Assembly: GCA_037445895.1 (NCBI GenBank)
Contig: JBBIJO010000022.1
Coordinates: 1 to 23,294 of the forward strand
Direction of reading: 5' to 3'
DNA length: 23,294 bases
From: JBBIJO01 sp037445895
Lineage (GTDB): Bacteria > Bacteroidota > Ignavibacteria > Kapaibacteriales > UBA2268
The first letter of the stretch is position 1, and each line of letters begins with the position of its first letter. This document shows, one piece after another, positions 1 to 7,881 of this stretch. The position numbers were made by a program, and so were the translations under genes. The notes beneath the pieces are model-generated. The model was not told the origin of the DNA. It did not search any database and saw nothing but the letters and a program-made list of their open reading frames with translations.

Positions 1-213
1 TCATCACCAAAAAATCAAAAAATTTTTTACATACAAAATTATAATAAAAAAAAAAAAGCAAGTACTTTTTTAATTTTTTTAAAAAATTTTTTCAAAATTT
101 TTTTGATACCCTAACTTTTTCTATGATTTTTGTTTTTTCGCCTTGTTTTGGCACACTCCCCTTAGCAAAAAAAGGAGGGAACGAGCTGAGGGAGCGCAAG
201 GATGCTTGTTCTA
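1..213. other. AT-rich non-coding stretch downstream of spoVR
   Basis: No convincing gene. Positions 1-130 are runs of A and T, including alternating A and T tracts at about 65-112 that would be expected to bend DNA. The stretch at about 160-212 is a GC-richer, hairpin-capable segment treated separately as a possible dispersed repeat. The spoVR transcript runs into this region on the minus strand. I see no clean hairpin followed by a T-run on that strand, so the terminator is uncertain. Confidence 0.5.
161..212. repeat. Possible dispersed intergenic repeat, copy 1 (degenerate)
   Basis: Just past the spoVR stop lies a segment with an imperfect hairpin (CTCCCCTT, then AAGGAGGG) followed by a purine-rich tail with AACGAG and GAGGGAG and a TTG-containing end. 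A segment with the same order of motifs (hairpin with CTTAG in the loop side, AACGAG, GATGGAG, CTTGCAAG) sits downstream of ilvE at 16186-16256. The similarity is by eye and imperfect. It resembles the REP-like intergenic elements common in this part of the bacterial tree. Confidence 0.35.
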
Positions 214-1830
214 TTATTGGTTTGATAGATTTTTCTTTGTTACTTTTTTGTCTTTGGAAGTCCAAAGAACTTTCTGAAAGCGGAAGGTTGGTTCGGCTTC
301 GGGCGAAGTGGGTTTTTCGCGATAAATTTCCGTTGTTTCGAGTTGAACTTGACCACCCCAAAGGAATTCCAGCCCAATTAATACATCGGGGACAAACTCT
401 CGGATTAATTGCTTACCCTCGAAAGAGTGAACGAGATAGAGGTTTTTCTCGGTAGTTTTTTCCAAATCTATTTCGATGTAGGGAGGATGGTAGAGAGCAT
501 CGATTAACATATTTTTGTAGTCTTCGGCTTTTCGGCTTTTTACGTAATATTCAATTGTTTGGCGACTGGGGTTGTATGCCATTCCTACCACAAATAAGTT
601 GTGCATATCGACAAATTCCTGAGTAACAAACGTATTAATCATTGCAAAATCGGAGAAATATTTACGTAGATTGAATATTGCTTGCTGTCCTTCGCCGGTA
701 TTTTTGTTATAGTTTTCGCGCTCGTGGATATTTTCGATTTTTTGAAATTCATAGTTGAGTTTGCCCTTTTCGGCTAAGTCTTCGACATATTGAACGAGAC
801 GCATTCCTATCGCATAGGGATTCAACCCAACGCGCGGAATCGAAGTAACACCGGCATTAATTCTGGCGTAGTCAACTTCGTGGGAGCGAATTCTTTCGTC
901 GGAGCGAAATAGTTCGTCGTGCCAATAACTTGCCCAACCTTCGTTCATAATCTTTGTTCGAACTTGCGGAGCAAAATATAGTGAAGTGTTTCGTATGATT
1001 GTCATAATTGTTCGCATCCACTGGTTGTTTTCCTGTTTTAGGAAAGGAGAATTATCGCGGATAAATTCCAACAAATCGAGTGCTTGTTCTTTGTGAGTCG
1101 AAATAAATTTTTCGTATATTGCGTCGAACTCTGGATATTTAGCTCGGACTTCGGTAAAGAAAGAAGCATTCCCAAGTTCTTCGCCGTAAGTTTCTATGTA
1201 TTGGTTATATTTTCCAATTTCGGCGAAAATTACCCCGGGATGAACTTTTTCGAAATCTTGAAGAAAGGTTTCCAAATAGAATTGCAAATGTGTGGGTGTT
1301 TCTTTGGGGAAGTCCCGACGGAAAAGTACATCGAAATAGCCGACTATGTTATCGATGGAACGAGAGAATTCGATAACATAGTCTACCCAGCGTCCGTATT
1401 GTTTTCGATAGGCGTCAACAAGTCTTTTATCCGAAAGAGCAAGCCCAACGAAGTCCTCGGTCCAAGTATATTCAAAAAGTGTATTATTTTGGAAAAAGTC
1501 GATATGGGCAAGAACATGATAAAAAATCATAATATTTAACCAATCGGGATTGTCGCAATTATAGAAAGAAATTGCAGGTCGGGAATTGATGACGGTTTCG
1601 TATGGATTTGTTGGATACAATTTGTATTTACCATACTCTTTTAGCACCTCGACGTCGTGGACCCAATAGTCGTAAAGAGTGGGTATCATAAGTTTTGGCG
1701 ATAGTTCTAAAAGGTCACGATTGGAAACTATGTATTCGAGTGTTTCGTTTTCGAAGCAAAGCCCACGAGCCCGAGCTCGGATTTTGCACTCTTCCATAAT
1801 CTCCTTTGTGTGTTGGTCAATTAGCTCCAT
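214..1830 (-). CDS. spoVR: SpoVR family protein
   Basis: A 538-residue protein of the SpoVR family. The family is named for a Bacillus protein involved in spore cortex formation but is widespread in non-sporulating bacteria, where it is often linked to stress and stationary phase with the YeaG kinase and YeaH. Its biochemical role is unresolved. The family-typical segment NEGWASYWHDEL lies in the middle of the protein, and the full length matches family members. The frame extends six codons upstream to a TTG at 1848, but I chose the ATG at 1830 because an AAAGGA-like sequence lies about 6 nt before it and family members start with short N-termini. It is divergent from the LOG gene with an 89-nt gap. 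No yeaG or yeaH neighbour is visible, though the 3' side is cut by the window. The name is safe; the role is not. Confidence 0.93.
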   Translation of the reverse strand: MELIDQHTKEIMEECKIRARARGLCFENETLEYIVSNRDLLELSPKLMIPTLYDYWVHDVEVLKEYGKYKLYPTNPYETVINSRPAISFYNCDNPDWLNIMIFYHVLAHIDFFQNNTLFEYTWTEDFVGLALSDKRLVDAYRKQYGRWVDYVIEFSRSIDNIVGYFDVLFRRDFPKETPTHLQFYLETFLQDFEKVHPGVIFAEIGKYNQYIETYGEELGNASFFTEVRAKYPEFDAIYEKFISTHKEQALDLLEFIRDNSPFLKQENNQWMRTIMTIIRNTSLYFAPQVRTKIMNEGWASYWHDELFRSDERIRSHEVDYARINAGVTSIPRVGLNPYAIGMRLVQYVEDLAEKGKLNYEFQKIENIHERENYNKNTGEGQQAIFNLRKYFSDFAMINTFVTQEFVDMHNLFVVGMAYNPSRQTIEYYVKSRKAEDYKNMLIDALYHPPYIEIDLEKTTEKNLYLVHSFEGKQLIREFVPDVLIGLEFLWGGQVQLETTEIYREKPTSPEAEPTFRFQKVLWTSKDKKVTKKNLSNQ

Positions 1831-1919
1831 TATTTTCCTTTTTCCCAATTGTACATTCCAAATTAAAAAAATTATGTGAATAATTAATCGTGAATATAGT
1901 TTTTGAATTTGTGGAAACT

Positions 1920-2513
1920 ATGATTGAATATGTCACTGTGTTTTGTGGTTCCAGCAACAAAGTTGGGCATATATATCTAAAAGCTGCTACTGAACTCGGG
2001 GAAATACTTGCACAAAACGGCAAAACCATTGTCTATGGAGGCGGGAAAGCCGGCTTGATGGGGAAACTCGCGGAAGGTGCTCTTTCCAAAGGGGGTAAAA
2101 TTATTGGGGTAATCCCCAAATTTATGCAGAAAATTGAACTCGGGCATAATGGAATAACCCGCCTTATCGAGGTAGAAACAATGCACCAACGCGAAGAAAC
2201 GATGATTAAGAAAGGCGATTGCATCGTTGCTTTGCCCGGTGGTTGTGGAACAATCGAAGAACTCCTTCAATCAATCGCTTGGAAAAAACTAAAACTTATT
2301 TATGCTCCAATAATAATTCTTAACCTTAATAAGTTTTATTCTCCGCTCATAGAACAACTTAACCGAGCAGTCGAGCAAAACTTTATGCGAGTTGAACACG
2401 GGCAACTGTGGGAAGTAGCAACCACACCATTGGAAGTTTACGATTTGATTCGATGCTACCAATCTAACGCAAATCAACTCCGTTTGTTGGATATTGAACC
2501 ACAAATAACATAA
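1920..2513 (+). CDS. LOG family protein (TIGR00730-type, Rossmann fold)
   Basis: A 197-residue protein of the LOG (lysine decarboxylase-like) family. Characterised members cleave nucleoside 5'-monophosphates, such as cytokinin riboside monophosphates, to base plus ribose 5-phosphate. The bacterial substrate is often unknown. The hallmarks are visible: an N-terminal VFCGSS segment, YGGGKAGLMG for phosphate binding, and the PGGCGTIEE motif that carries the catalytic glutamate, with an upstream MHQRE segment supplying the conserved arginine. The frame opens at a GTG at 1890, but the ATG at 1920 puts the first strand directly at the N-terminus as in the family, so I chose it. It is the first gene of a plus-strand cluster, 55 nt before the phosphatase gene. 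Confidence 0.9.
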   Translation: MIEYVTVFCGSSNKVGHIYLKAATELGEILAQNGKTIVYGGGKAGLMGKLAEGALSKGGKIIGVIPKFMQKIELGHNGITRLIEVETMHQREETMIKKGDCIVALPGGCGTIEELLQSIAWKKLKLIYAPIIILNLNKFYSPLIEQLNRAVEQNFMRVEHGQLWEVATTPLEVYDLIRCYQSNANQLRLLDIEPQIT

Positions 2514-2568
2514 ATTGAAACTTTTATCCTTTTGTTTCGTTGATATTTTTTTGATATAAAAATTTTGG

Positions 2569-5382
2569 ATGATTCGTAAGTTGCCCAATGGTTGGTTCCG
2601 TTTCTTGATTTTGACAATTGCTCTTTTCTTTGCTGGGAGCGGATTTTATAATTTTTTTCGCAACATTAGCCTTCCGACCGACGAAAATATTTTTACAGAC
2701 CCCCCTTCTAAAATTGTTGTCCTAAACAAAATTGCTGGCTATAGGCATTCGAGCGATACAACTTTTACCGACTCTATCCCAGTTGGTAGTATTATAATCA
2801 CTATTGAAGGATTCTCTATTCAGGATACAAACGATGTAAAAAGAATCGTTCGGAAATTTAACGACGACTTGATGAAGGTTGAAATATTCGATAGGCACTT
2901 ACTACTCCGTCGCTTCGTTTTGGCATCGGCAATAAGTTTGGTAAATTCTGAGTATCGGAAATTAGAATCGGCAGTTTTGGTAATTTTTGTCAAACCCGCA
3001 GGAGCAAGCGACCTTGCCGGAATCAAGCCGGGCGATTTAATCCTTGCCATCAATGGACAGAGCTTTGGTTCGGCAATCGAAGCCGATAGGATTTTAATCG
3101 AGTCGAGTGCCGACAGTTCATCCGATTATCTTTTACTTCGTGGGATTAATGAAATCCACCGAGAAGTTCAATTAGCAGCATTTGGAATAAATTTTTTTAC
3201 TTTGTTCAGGATTTTGGTTGCGTTGATTTACATCGCTTTTAGCGTGTTCTATGCTCTTGCGAAGCCGAAATTTTACCCAACACGCCTCCTTGCCTTTGCC
3301 CTTCTATTGTTGGGTGTCATCATTATTACACCGACGACTCGATTAGCTCCGAATTTAGATATCCTTACTACAATCTGGTTCATTACGTTCTCTTTTGGAT
3401 ATAGCTTCGCATTTGCTTTCCTTTTGCATTTCCTACTATATTATCCGGTTGAGCAAAAAAATTACCTCCGCCGTCGCTGGATATATAGAGTTCCATACAT
3501 TATAGCAACGATAATCGCAATTATGTTGAATTATGCACATTTCACTAAATCAACAGAATGGGTAAGCTACGTTGCCAATTTCTTGTTTATTCCTTTTTTG
3601 GCATTTCGCATAGGAAGTTATTTGATATTCAAGAAAGAGTGTTTAAAAGATGTTCAAAGGATAGCTCGACCAGTTCGGAATGTATTTTATTTAATGCTAT
3701 TGACTTTTATAGTTGCTTTTGCAACAACAAGGTTCAAGCCGGATTTTGCCGAACATTCTTTAACCTTGTTTATTGCTGTGCTGGGCGCTTTCCCGTTAGT
3801 TTTGTTTTATACCCTTGCTCGGTATAGGTTCTACGATATAACATTAAGGATTCGTCGCAATGTGATTTATGCACTCAGCAGAGTTTTAGTGGAAGTAGTC
3901 TTCATTATCTTGCTTATTTCCCTATTTTATATAATAGGTAATCTTACATTCCGATTTCCTAATTTGCATTTCACAGGGAACTCAATTGAATTTTTGAATC
4001 GGCCTTTGCCCCCCGAAAAGAATCTTCAATTCGAAAAAATTGCTATTGCTGTTCTTTCGGTTCTTTTCATTTTTTGCCTTTTTTGGGTTAAACGTCGTGT
4101 CAACAAATTTTTCCTTAAAAAATTTCACCGTAGCAAGTTCGATTATCGCCAAGCTGCTACCGACATTTCTGAACTTATTGTTAGAAATATAACTTTGAGC
4201 GACCTTGCACAAAATATATTAAAGGAACTTCGTGAACTTCAATTCATTAAGTCTGCGGGGCTTCTCATCTTTCAAAGTGAAACAAAAATTTGCTGCCAAG
4301 AATTTTATGGCATCGACCCCAAAGTAATCTCTGAATTTACTCTATCGACATCGCACAAGCTTATCGAATTTTTGAAAAACGTCGAATGTGAAGTTGCCGT
4401 TGAACTGCTGCCTGTGCCACTGAATCTTTATTTAAAGGAATCGAAATTCGAATTTGTTTTGCCGATTCGTTACAAAGAAAAATTAGAAGGGTGTATGTTC
4501 GTTGGCGAAAAACTTTCCGAAAGCAAACTCCAATCCGACGATTTCGAATTCCTTTCCGTAATTACGGGAAATATTGCTATTGCAATCGACAATGCTTTCC
4601 TTTACGAGGAATTAGCTCAACGCGAAAGAATCAAACGGGAGTTAGAAATTGCTCAAAGAATCCAACTTGCGTCTCTACCGAAGGCAATGCCTAAAATTGA
4701 AGATTTGGATATTTCGGCGATTTCCATACCTGCCTACGAAGTCGGTGGCGACTTTTTCGATTTTTTCCACAAGGATAATGAATTGACAGTTGTTGTTGGT
4801 GATGTGAGCGGAAAGGGAACTTCCGCCGCACTCTATATGGCAAAGATACAAGGGATTATGAAAACTCTAAGTGAATTCGATTTGACTTTGAAAGAACTTT
4901 TTGCAAAGGCGAACTCATTGCTTGCTCGCTCGCTCGAAAAGAACTTCTTCATATCTTGTATTGGTGCTCGTTTTAATATTAGCGAGCACAAAGTGTCGAT
5001 AGTGCGTGCGGGGCATTTAGGTTTATATTATTTCAATTCTTCTTTGAACAAAATAGAAAAGGTCGCTCCCAACGGTCTGGTACTCGGATTGACCTCCAAC
5101 AACAAATTCATACAAAATACAGAGGAACTATCTTTCCACTATAATTTTGCCGACAGTTTCATATTTATTAGCGATGGTGTAGTCGAGCATACAATCAATA
5201 ACCAAGTAGTATTTAACGAAGATAAACTTATTCGTGTTCTCGAAAAGTATAGCCACGAAACCGCCGAATCAATCAAGAACAGAATTCTCATCGAAGTATG
5301 CAATTTCGAACCCGACGTTCAATTATTCGACGATATGACAATTTTGGTCGTTAAACCTTTGCAAAATGGAAATAAAGAATAA
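2569..5382 (+). CDS. Membrane-bound PP2C/SpoIIE-type serine phosphatase with PDZ and GAF-like domains
   Basis: A 937-residue multidomain signalling protein. In order: one membrane helix at about 10-31; an extracytoplasmic part with a PDZ domain, whose core AGIKPGDLILAING falls at about 150-163; about eight hydrophobic helices from 209 to 505; a GAF-like region at about 532-670; a short coiled-coil linker with the sequence ELEIAQRIQLASLPK typical of RsbU-like proteins; and a SpoIIE/PP2C domain from about 690 to the end. Metal-binding residues are present in GGDFFDFF (726-733), GDVSGKG (around D745) and DDMT (921-924), so it should be an active Mn/Mg-dependent phosphoserine/threonine phosphatase. 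Such proteins usually dephosphorylate an anti-sigma-factor antagonist in partner-switching. No antagonist, anti-sigma or sigma gene is adjacent. Its 3' end overlaps the next gene by 17 nt. Confidence 0.9.
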   Translation: MIRKLPNGWFRFLILTIALFFAGSGFYNFFRNISLPTDENIFTDPPSKIVVLNKIAGYRHSSDTTFTDSIPVGSIIITIEGFSIQDTNDVKRIVRKFNDDLMKVEIFDRHLLLRRFVLASAISLVNSEYRKLESAVLVIFVKPAGASDLAGIKPGDLILAINGQSFGSAIEADRILIESSADSSSDYLLLRGINEIHREVQLAAFGINFFTLFRILVALIYIAFSVFYALAKPKFYPTRLLAFALLLLGVIIITPTTRLAPNLDILTTIWFITFSFGYSFAFAFLLHFLLYYPVEQKNYLRRRWIYRVPYIIATIIAIMLNYAHFTKSTEWVSYVANFLFIPFLAFRIGSYLIFKKECLKDVQRIARPVRNVFYLMLLTFIVAFATTRFKPDFAEHSLTLFIAVLGAFPLVLFYTLARYRFYDITLRIRRNVIYALSRVLVEVVFIILLISLFYIIGNLTFRFPNLHFTGNSIEFLNRPLPPEKNLQFEKIAIAVLSVLFIFCLFWVKRRVNKFFLKKFHRSKFDYRQAATDISELIVRNITLSDLAQNILKELRELQFIKSAGLLIFQSETKICCQEFYGIDPKVISEFTLSTSHKLIEFLKNVECEVAVELLPVPLNLYLKESKFEFVLPIRYKEKLEGCMFVGEKLSESKLQSDDFEFLSVITGNIAIAIDNAFLYEELAQRERIKRELEIAQRIQLASLPKAMPKIEDLDISAISIPAYEVGGDFFDFFHKDNELTVVVGDVSGKGTSAALYMAKIQGIMKTLSEFDLTLKELFAKANSLLARSLEKNFFISCIGARFNISEHKVSIVRAGHLGLYYFNSSLNKIEKVAPNGLVLGLTSNNKFIQNTEELSFHYNFADSFIFISDGVVEHTINNQVVFNEDKLIRVLEKYSHETAESIKNRILIEVCNFEPDVQLFDDMTILVVKPLQNGNKE

Positions 5383-5689
5383 AGATTTTTTCGAAAAAGT
5401 TTACGAAGTTGTTTCGAAAATCCCACAAGGTAAAGTTACGACTTACGGGCATATTGCGCATTTCCTTGGTGTTCGTATGTCTGCGCGTATGGTTGGTTGG
5501 GCGTTGAATTCTTTGGCTTTTGAAAGGTGGGATATCCCTTGCCACCGTGTCGTTAATCGGAACGGGGAACTCACAGGGGCAAGGTATTTTCCAACTCCAA
5601 GCTTTATGAGGGAAATGTTGGAAGCCGAGGGCGTAGAGTTTGTCGGCGACCGTGTCGATTTAGGAAAGCATCTATGGATTCCACAATAG
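5366..5689 (+). CDS. MGMT/ATL-like DNA-binding domain protein, active-site Cys retained
   Basis: A 107-residue protein equal to the C-terminal DNA-binding domain of O6-methylguanine-DNA methyltransferase, without the N-terminal domain of Ada/Ogt. Visible features are TTYG with the base-flipping tyrosine (Y27), the helix SARMVGWAL with the arginine finger (R41), and IPCHRVVNRNGELTG with Cys59 in the alkyl-acceptor position. Alkyltransferase-like (ATL) proteins of this size typically have Trp there (PWHR) and only flag damage for nucleotide excision repair. Keeping PCHR means it could be a true minimal alkyltransferase or a Cys-type ATL. The start overlaps the phosphatase gene by 17 nt, with no Shine-Dalgarno sequence, suggesting translational coupling. 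It is convergent with maf. Confidence 0.9.
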   Translation: MEIKNKDFFEKVYEVVSKIPQGKVTTYGHIAHFLGVRMSARMVGWALNSLAFERWDIPCHRVVNRNGELTGARYFPTPSFMREMLEAEGVEFVGDRVDLGKHLWIPQ

Positions 5690-5854
5690 AAACGATATTG
5701 CCGATGTTGCCGTTGGATATTTCTTCGATGGTATGCTGGTAGTTTGTATGCTACCCAAGACGATAAGACAAAACAACGGGGCGTAAACCATTGTTGACTT
5801 ACAAACAATAAATAAAGTCGATATTTTTATTATGCAAATGTGAAATCGTCGGTT
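5690..5854. other. Convergent intergenic region with weak hairpins
   Basis: The gap between the convergent ATL-like gene and maf holds small inverted repeats: GGTAG/CTACC with an 8-nt loop at about 5738-5755, and ATTGTT/AACAAT at 5790-5795 with 5804-5809, followed on plus by an AT-rich stretch. The second may act as a weak terminator, but the stem is AT-rich and short. GTATGCT also occurs twice within about 25 nt. No gene is seen. Confidence 0.3.
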
Positions 5855-6475
5855 CTACTTTTTCAATTCCTGTAAAAATTCGAACAAACTCGAATAGAAA
5901 CATTCGAGTGGCAATCCAACGATATTGTAGTAGCAACCGTTGATGCTTTTTACAAATACAGCTCCAAAATCGTCTTGGATACCATAGGCACCAGCCTTGT
6001 CCAATGGAGAACCCGAACGAATATATTCTTCGATTTCTTGTTCGCAAAGACGCCGGAAAGATACTTCGGTACGTCTGAAACAGGTCTTATATCGTAGCGA
6101 AGTAGAGTGGACAAGAGCAATGCCTGTGAATACAATGTGGACTCGGTTGCTTAGCTTTTTGAGCATAATTCTTGCTTCGTATTCGTCGATTGGTTTCGAA
6201 AGGATATAGCCATCCATCACAACTATTGTATCGGCTCCGACTACAATAGCTTCGTAATCAATTTGCTCACAAATTTTTACGGCTTTTGCCTTTGCAACCT
6301 CGGTAACTTTCAAGGAGTAATCATAAATATCCGAATAGACCGCCTCTTCGTCGATATGTGGAGCAATAGCTGTGAAATCAAAACCAAGCATTTTAAGAAG
6401 TTGTTGCCTTCTCGGAGAACTCGAAGCAAGAATTAATGGGAAATTCAAATTCAATAAATTAGCAATTTTGACCAT
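5855..6475 (-). CDS. maf: Maf-like nucleoside triphosphate pyrophosphatase
   Basis: A 206-residue Maf/YhdE family protein. Family members hydrolyse non-canonical or free nucleotides (dTTP/UTP or m7GTP types) to monophosphate and pyrophosphate, acting in housecleaning or in control of division. The N-terminal LASSSPRRQQLL (S18-R23) binds phosphate, GADTIV carries the metal-binding aspartate, and DKAGAYGIQ is the C-terminal signature. The frame runs 33 codons further upstream into hslV, but those residues are unlike Maf. The ATG at 6475 gives the normal length and lies 7 nt past the hslV stop, so the two genes are probably co-transcribed with hslV first. No clear Shine-Dalgarno sequence precedes it. 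The substrate subtype cannot be assigned with confidence. Confidence 0.93.
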   Translation of the reverse strand: MVKIANLLNLNFPLILASSSPRRQQLLKMLGFDFTAIAPHIDEEAVYSDIYDYSLKVTEVAKAKAVKICEQIDYEAIVVGADTIVVMDGYILSKPIDEYEARIMLKKLSNRVHIVFTGIALVHSTSLRYKTCFRRTEVSFRRLCEQEIEEYIRSGSPLDKAGAYGIQDDFGAVFVKSINGCYYNIVGLPLECFYSSLFEFLQELKK

Positions 6476-6482
6476 TTTATAA

Positions 6483-7031
6483 TTATAATTCTTCGACAGT
6501 CGATTGTGAATTTGTGTAAATACAAATTTCGGCAGCAATACGCAAAGATTCCTGAACAATTCCTTTTGCGTCAAGATTGCTATGTTTAATCATTGCACGA
6601 GCAGCAGCCAGCGCATACGGACCGCCAGAACCAATGGCGGCAATGTTGTCGTCGGGTTCTACTACATCTCCCGTTCCGGTTAGGACGAGGATCTTTTCTG
6701 TATTCATAACAATCATCATTGCTTCCAAGCGACGGAGATAACGGTCTGTTCGCCAATCTTTAGCAAAATCCAAAGCAGAACGAAAAAGATTGCCACGATT
6801 GGCTTCTAATTTCTCTTCGAAGCGCTGCAGAAGAGCAAAAGCATCGGCAGTTGCGCCCGCAAATCCAGTTAAAACTTGGCCATTGTAAAGTCGGCGTATT
6901 TTTCGCGCCGTGTGTTTCAAAACGGTTTCGCCCAATGTTACCTGTCCGTCGCTTCCGATTGCGGCTTTGCCATCCTTAATCAACCCAACAACAGTGGTTG
7001 CTATAATATGATTTTTTTCAGACGATTTCAT
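6483..7031 (-). CDS. hslV: ATP-dependent protease peptidase subunit HslV (ClpQ)
   Basis: The proteolytic subunit of the HslUV protease, a two-ring dodecamer that degrades proteins unfolded by the AAA+ ATPase HslU. It is 182 residues long and can be aligned by eye with E. coli HslV over its whole length: TTVVGL, SDGQVTLGETVLK, RRLYNGQVLTGFAG, TADAF, LAKDWRTD-like AKDWRTD, GTGDVVEP, AIGSGGPYA and ICIYTN. The N-terminal nucleophile is Thr12, so an 11-residue leader must be removed, whereas E. coli loses only Met. There is no alternative internal start before Thr12. hslU, usually adjacent, is not next to it: maf follows and a divergent PAP2-like gene precedes. The upstream sequence is A/T-rich without a clear Shine-Dalgarno sequence. 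Confidence 0.97.
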   Translation of the reverse strand: MKSSEKNHIIATTVVGLIKDGKAAIGSDGQVTLGETVLKHTARKIRRLYNGQVLTGFAGATADAFALLQRFEEKLEANRGNLFRSALDFAKDWRTDRYLRRLEAMMIVMNTEKILVLTGTGDVVEPDDNIAAIGSGGPYALAAARAMIKHSNLDAKGIVQESLRIAAEICIYTNSQSTVEEL

Positions 7032-7083
7032 TCTTAAATTTGCATTTTTAAAAAATTTAAATTAAGCAATTTTGTTCTTTATT

Positions 7084-7719
7084 ATGAAAATTTTCAGCTT
7101 TAATTTGGACCAATTGAAGGAGTTTTCGAAAAGTCCCCGAAACCTTCTTTTGCTGATTCTTTCTTTTGCGTTTACAGTGGTTTGCTTATCGCTTACTGCG
7201 AAATTTATTTGTGGAGTCGAAAACCGTCCTGGATTCGCTTTCGACGACCCTATCCTCGCCCTTTTTAAACCCAAAGATGTTACCTGGATTGTATTTTTTA
7301 TTTTGTATTCTTCTGTTGTTTTTTCTTTCTTTTTCCTTTTTCGAATCCCAAAACTATTGACACTCGGTTTTTTTGGCTATGGCTTGCTTATTTTGTTGAG
7401 AATTGCCGGGATGTATCTGCTCCCGTTAGATCCGCCGAAATCAACTATTCCTTTGCACGACCCACTAATCGAGTATTTTGGAACAACAATAACTTTGACG
7501 AAGGACCTATTTTTTTCGGGGCATTCTTCGTTAATGTTTTTTCTGTTCTTCTTGATGCCAGACCAAAGGTTGAAACCTATTTTGTTTATCGGGGCTTTAA
7601 TTGTAAGTGGGGGAATTATTATTCAGCATGTTCATTACTCTATTGATGTATTTGTTGCTCCATTTATGGCATATTCTTCCTATTCAGTTGCTCGCTGGAT
7701 ATTGTCGAAATTAGAATAA
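7084..7719 (+). CDS. PAP2-like (PAP2_C / sphingomyelin synthase-like) membrane phosphatase
   Basis: A 211-residue, strongly hydrophobic protein with about six membrane helices. Two catalytic motifs are visible: FFSGHSS (His147) and HVHYSIDV (His184, Asp188). This spacing and wording match the PAP2_C group, which includes sphingomyelin synthases and related lipid phosphotransferases, better than the classical bacterial PAP2 phosphatases with their KX6RP motif. The likely role is transfer or removal of a phosphate-containing head group on a membrane lipid; the substrate is unknown. The frame opens at a TTG at 7072, but the ATG at 7084 is preferred as the first standard start. It is divergent from hslV with a 52-nt gap and convergent with the LolA gene. 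Confidence 0.75.
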   Translation: MKIFSFNLDQLKEFSKSPRNLLLLILSFAFTVVCLSLTAKFICGVENRPGFAFDDPILALFKPKDVTWIVFFILYSSVVFSFFFLFRIPKLLTLGFFGYGLLILLRIAGMYLLPLDPPKSTIPLHDPLIEYFGTTITLTKDLFFSGHSSLMFFLFFLMPDQRLKPILFIGALIVSGGIIIQHVHYSIDVFVAPFMAYSSYSVARWILSKLE

Positions 7720-7735
7720 AGCCATACTCTTCGTC

Positions 7736-7777
7736 TTTCCTATTGCGACGACGATTGGAAGCAATGCCGATAGGAAA
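7736..7777. repeat. Imperfect hairpin between convergent genes
   Basis: TTTCCTAT (7736-7743) pairs with ATAGGAAA (7770-7777), and inside it ATTGC (7742-7746) can pair with GCAAT (7761-7765), so two alternative or stacked stems are possible. It lies between the 3' ends of the PAP2-like gene and the LolA gene. There is no T-run after it, so it is at most a weak terminator or transcript-end structure. The rest of 7720-7881 shows no gene. Confidence 0.35.
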
Positions 7778-7881
7778 ATAAGGCTAAGGAATAAACTATC
7801 GAGCAAGATACTCCGACATATTTCGCAAGGCTGGCTGTCTTCCACAAAAGTATTGTAACATTAGCAAAGAAGAGATTACTG

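Noticed and set aside
123..455. 110-codon plus-strand frame
   Set aside because: It runs antisense to the 3' part of spoVR, has no protein-like motif, and spoVR has strong family signatures.
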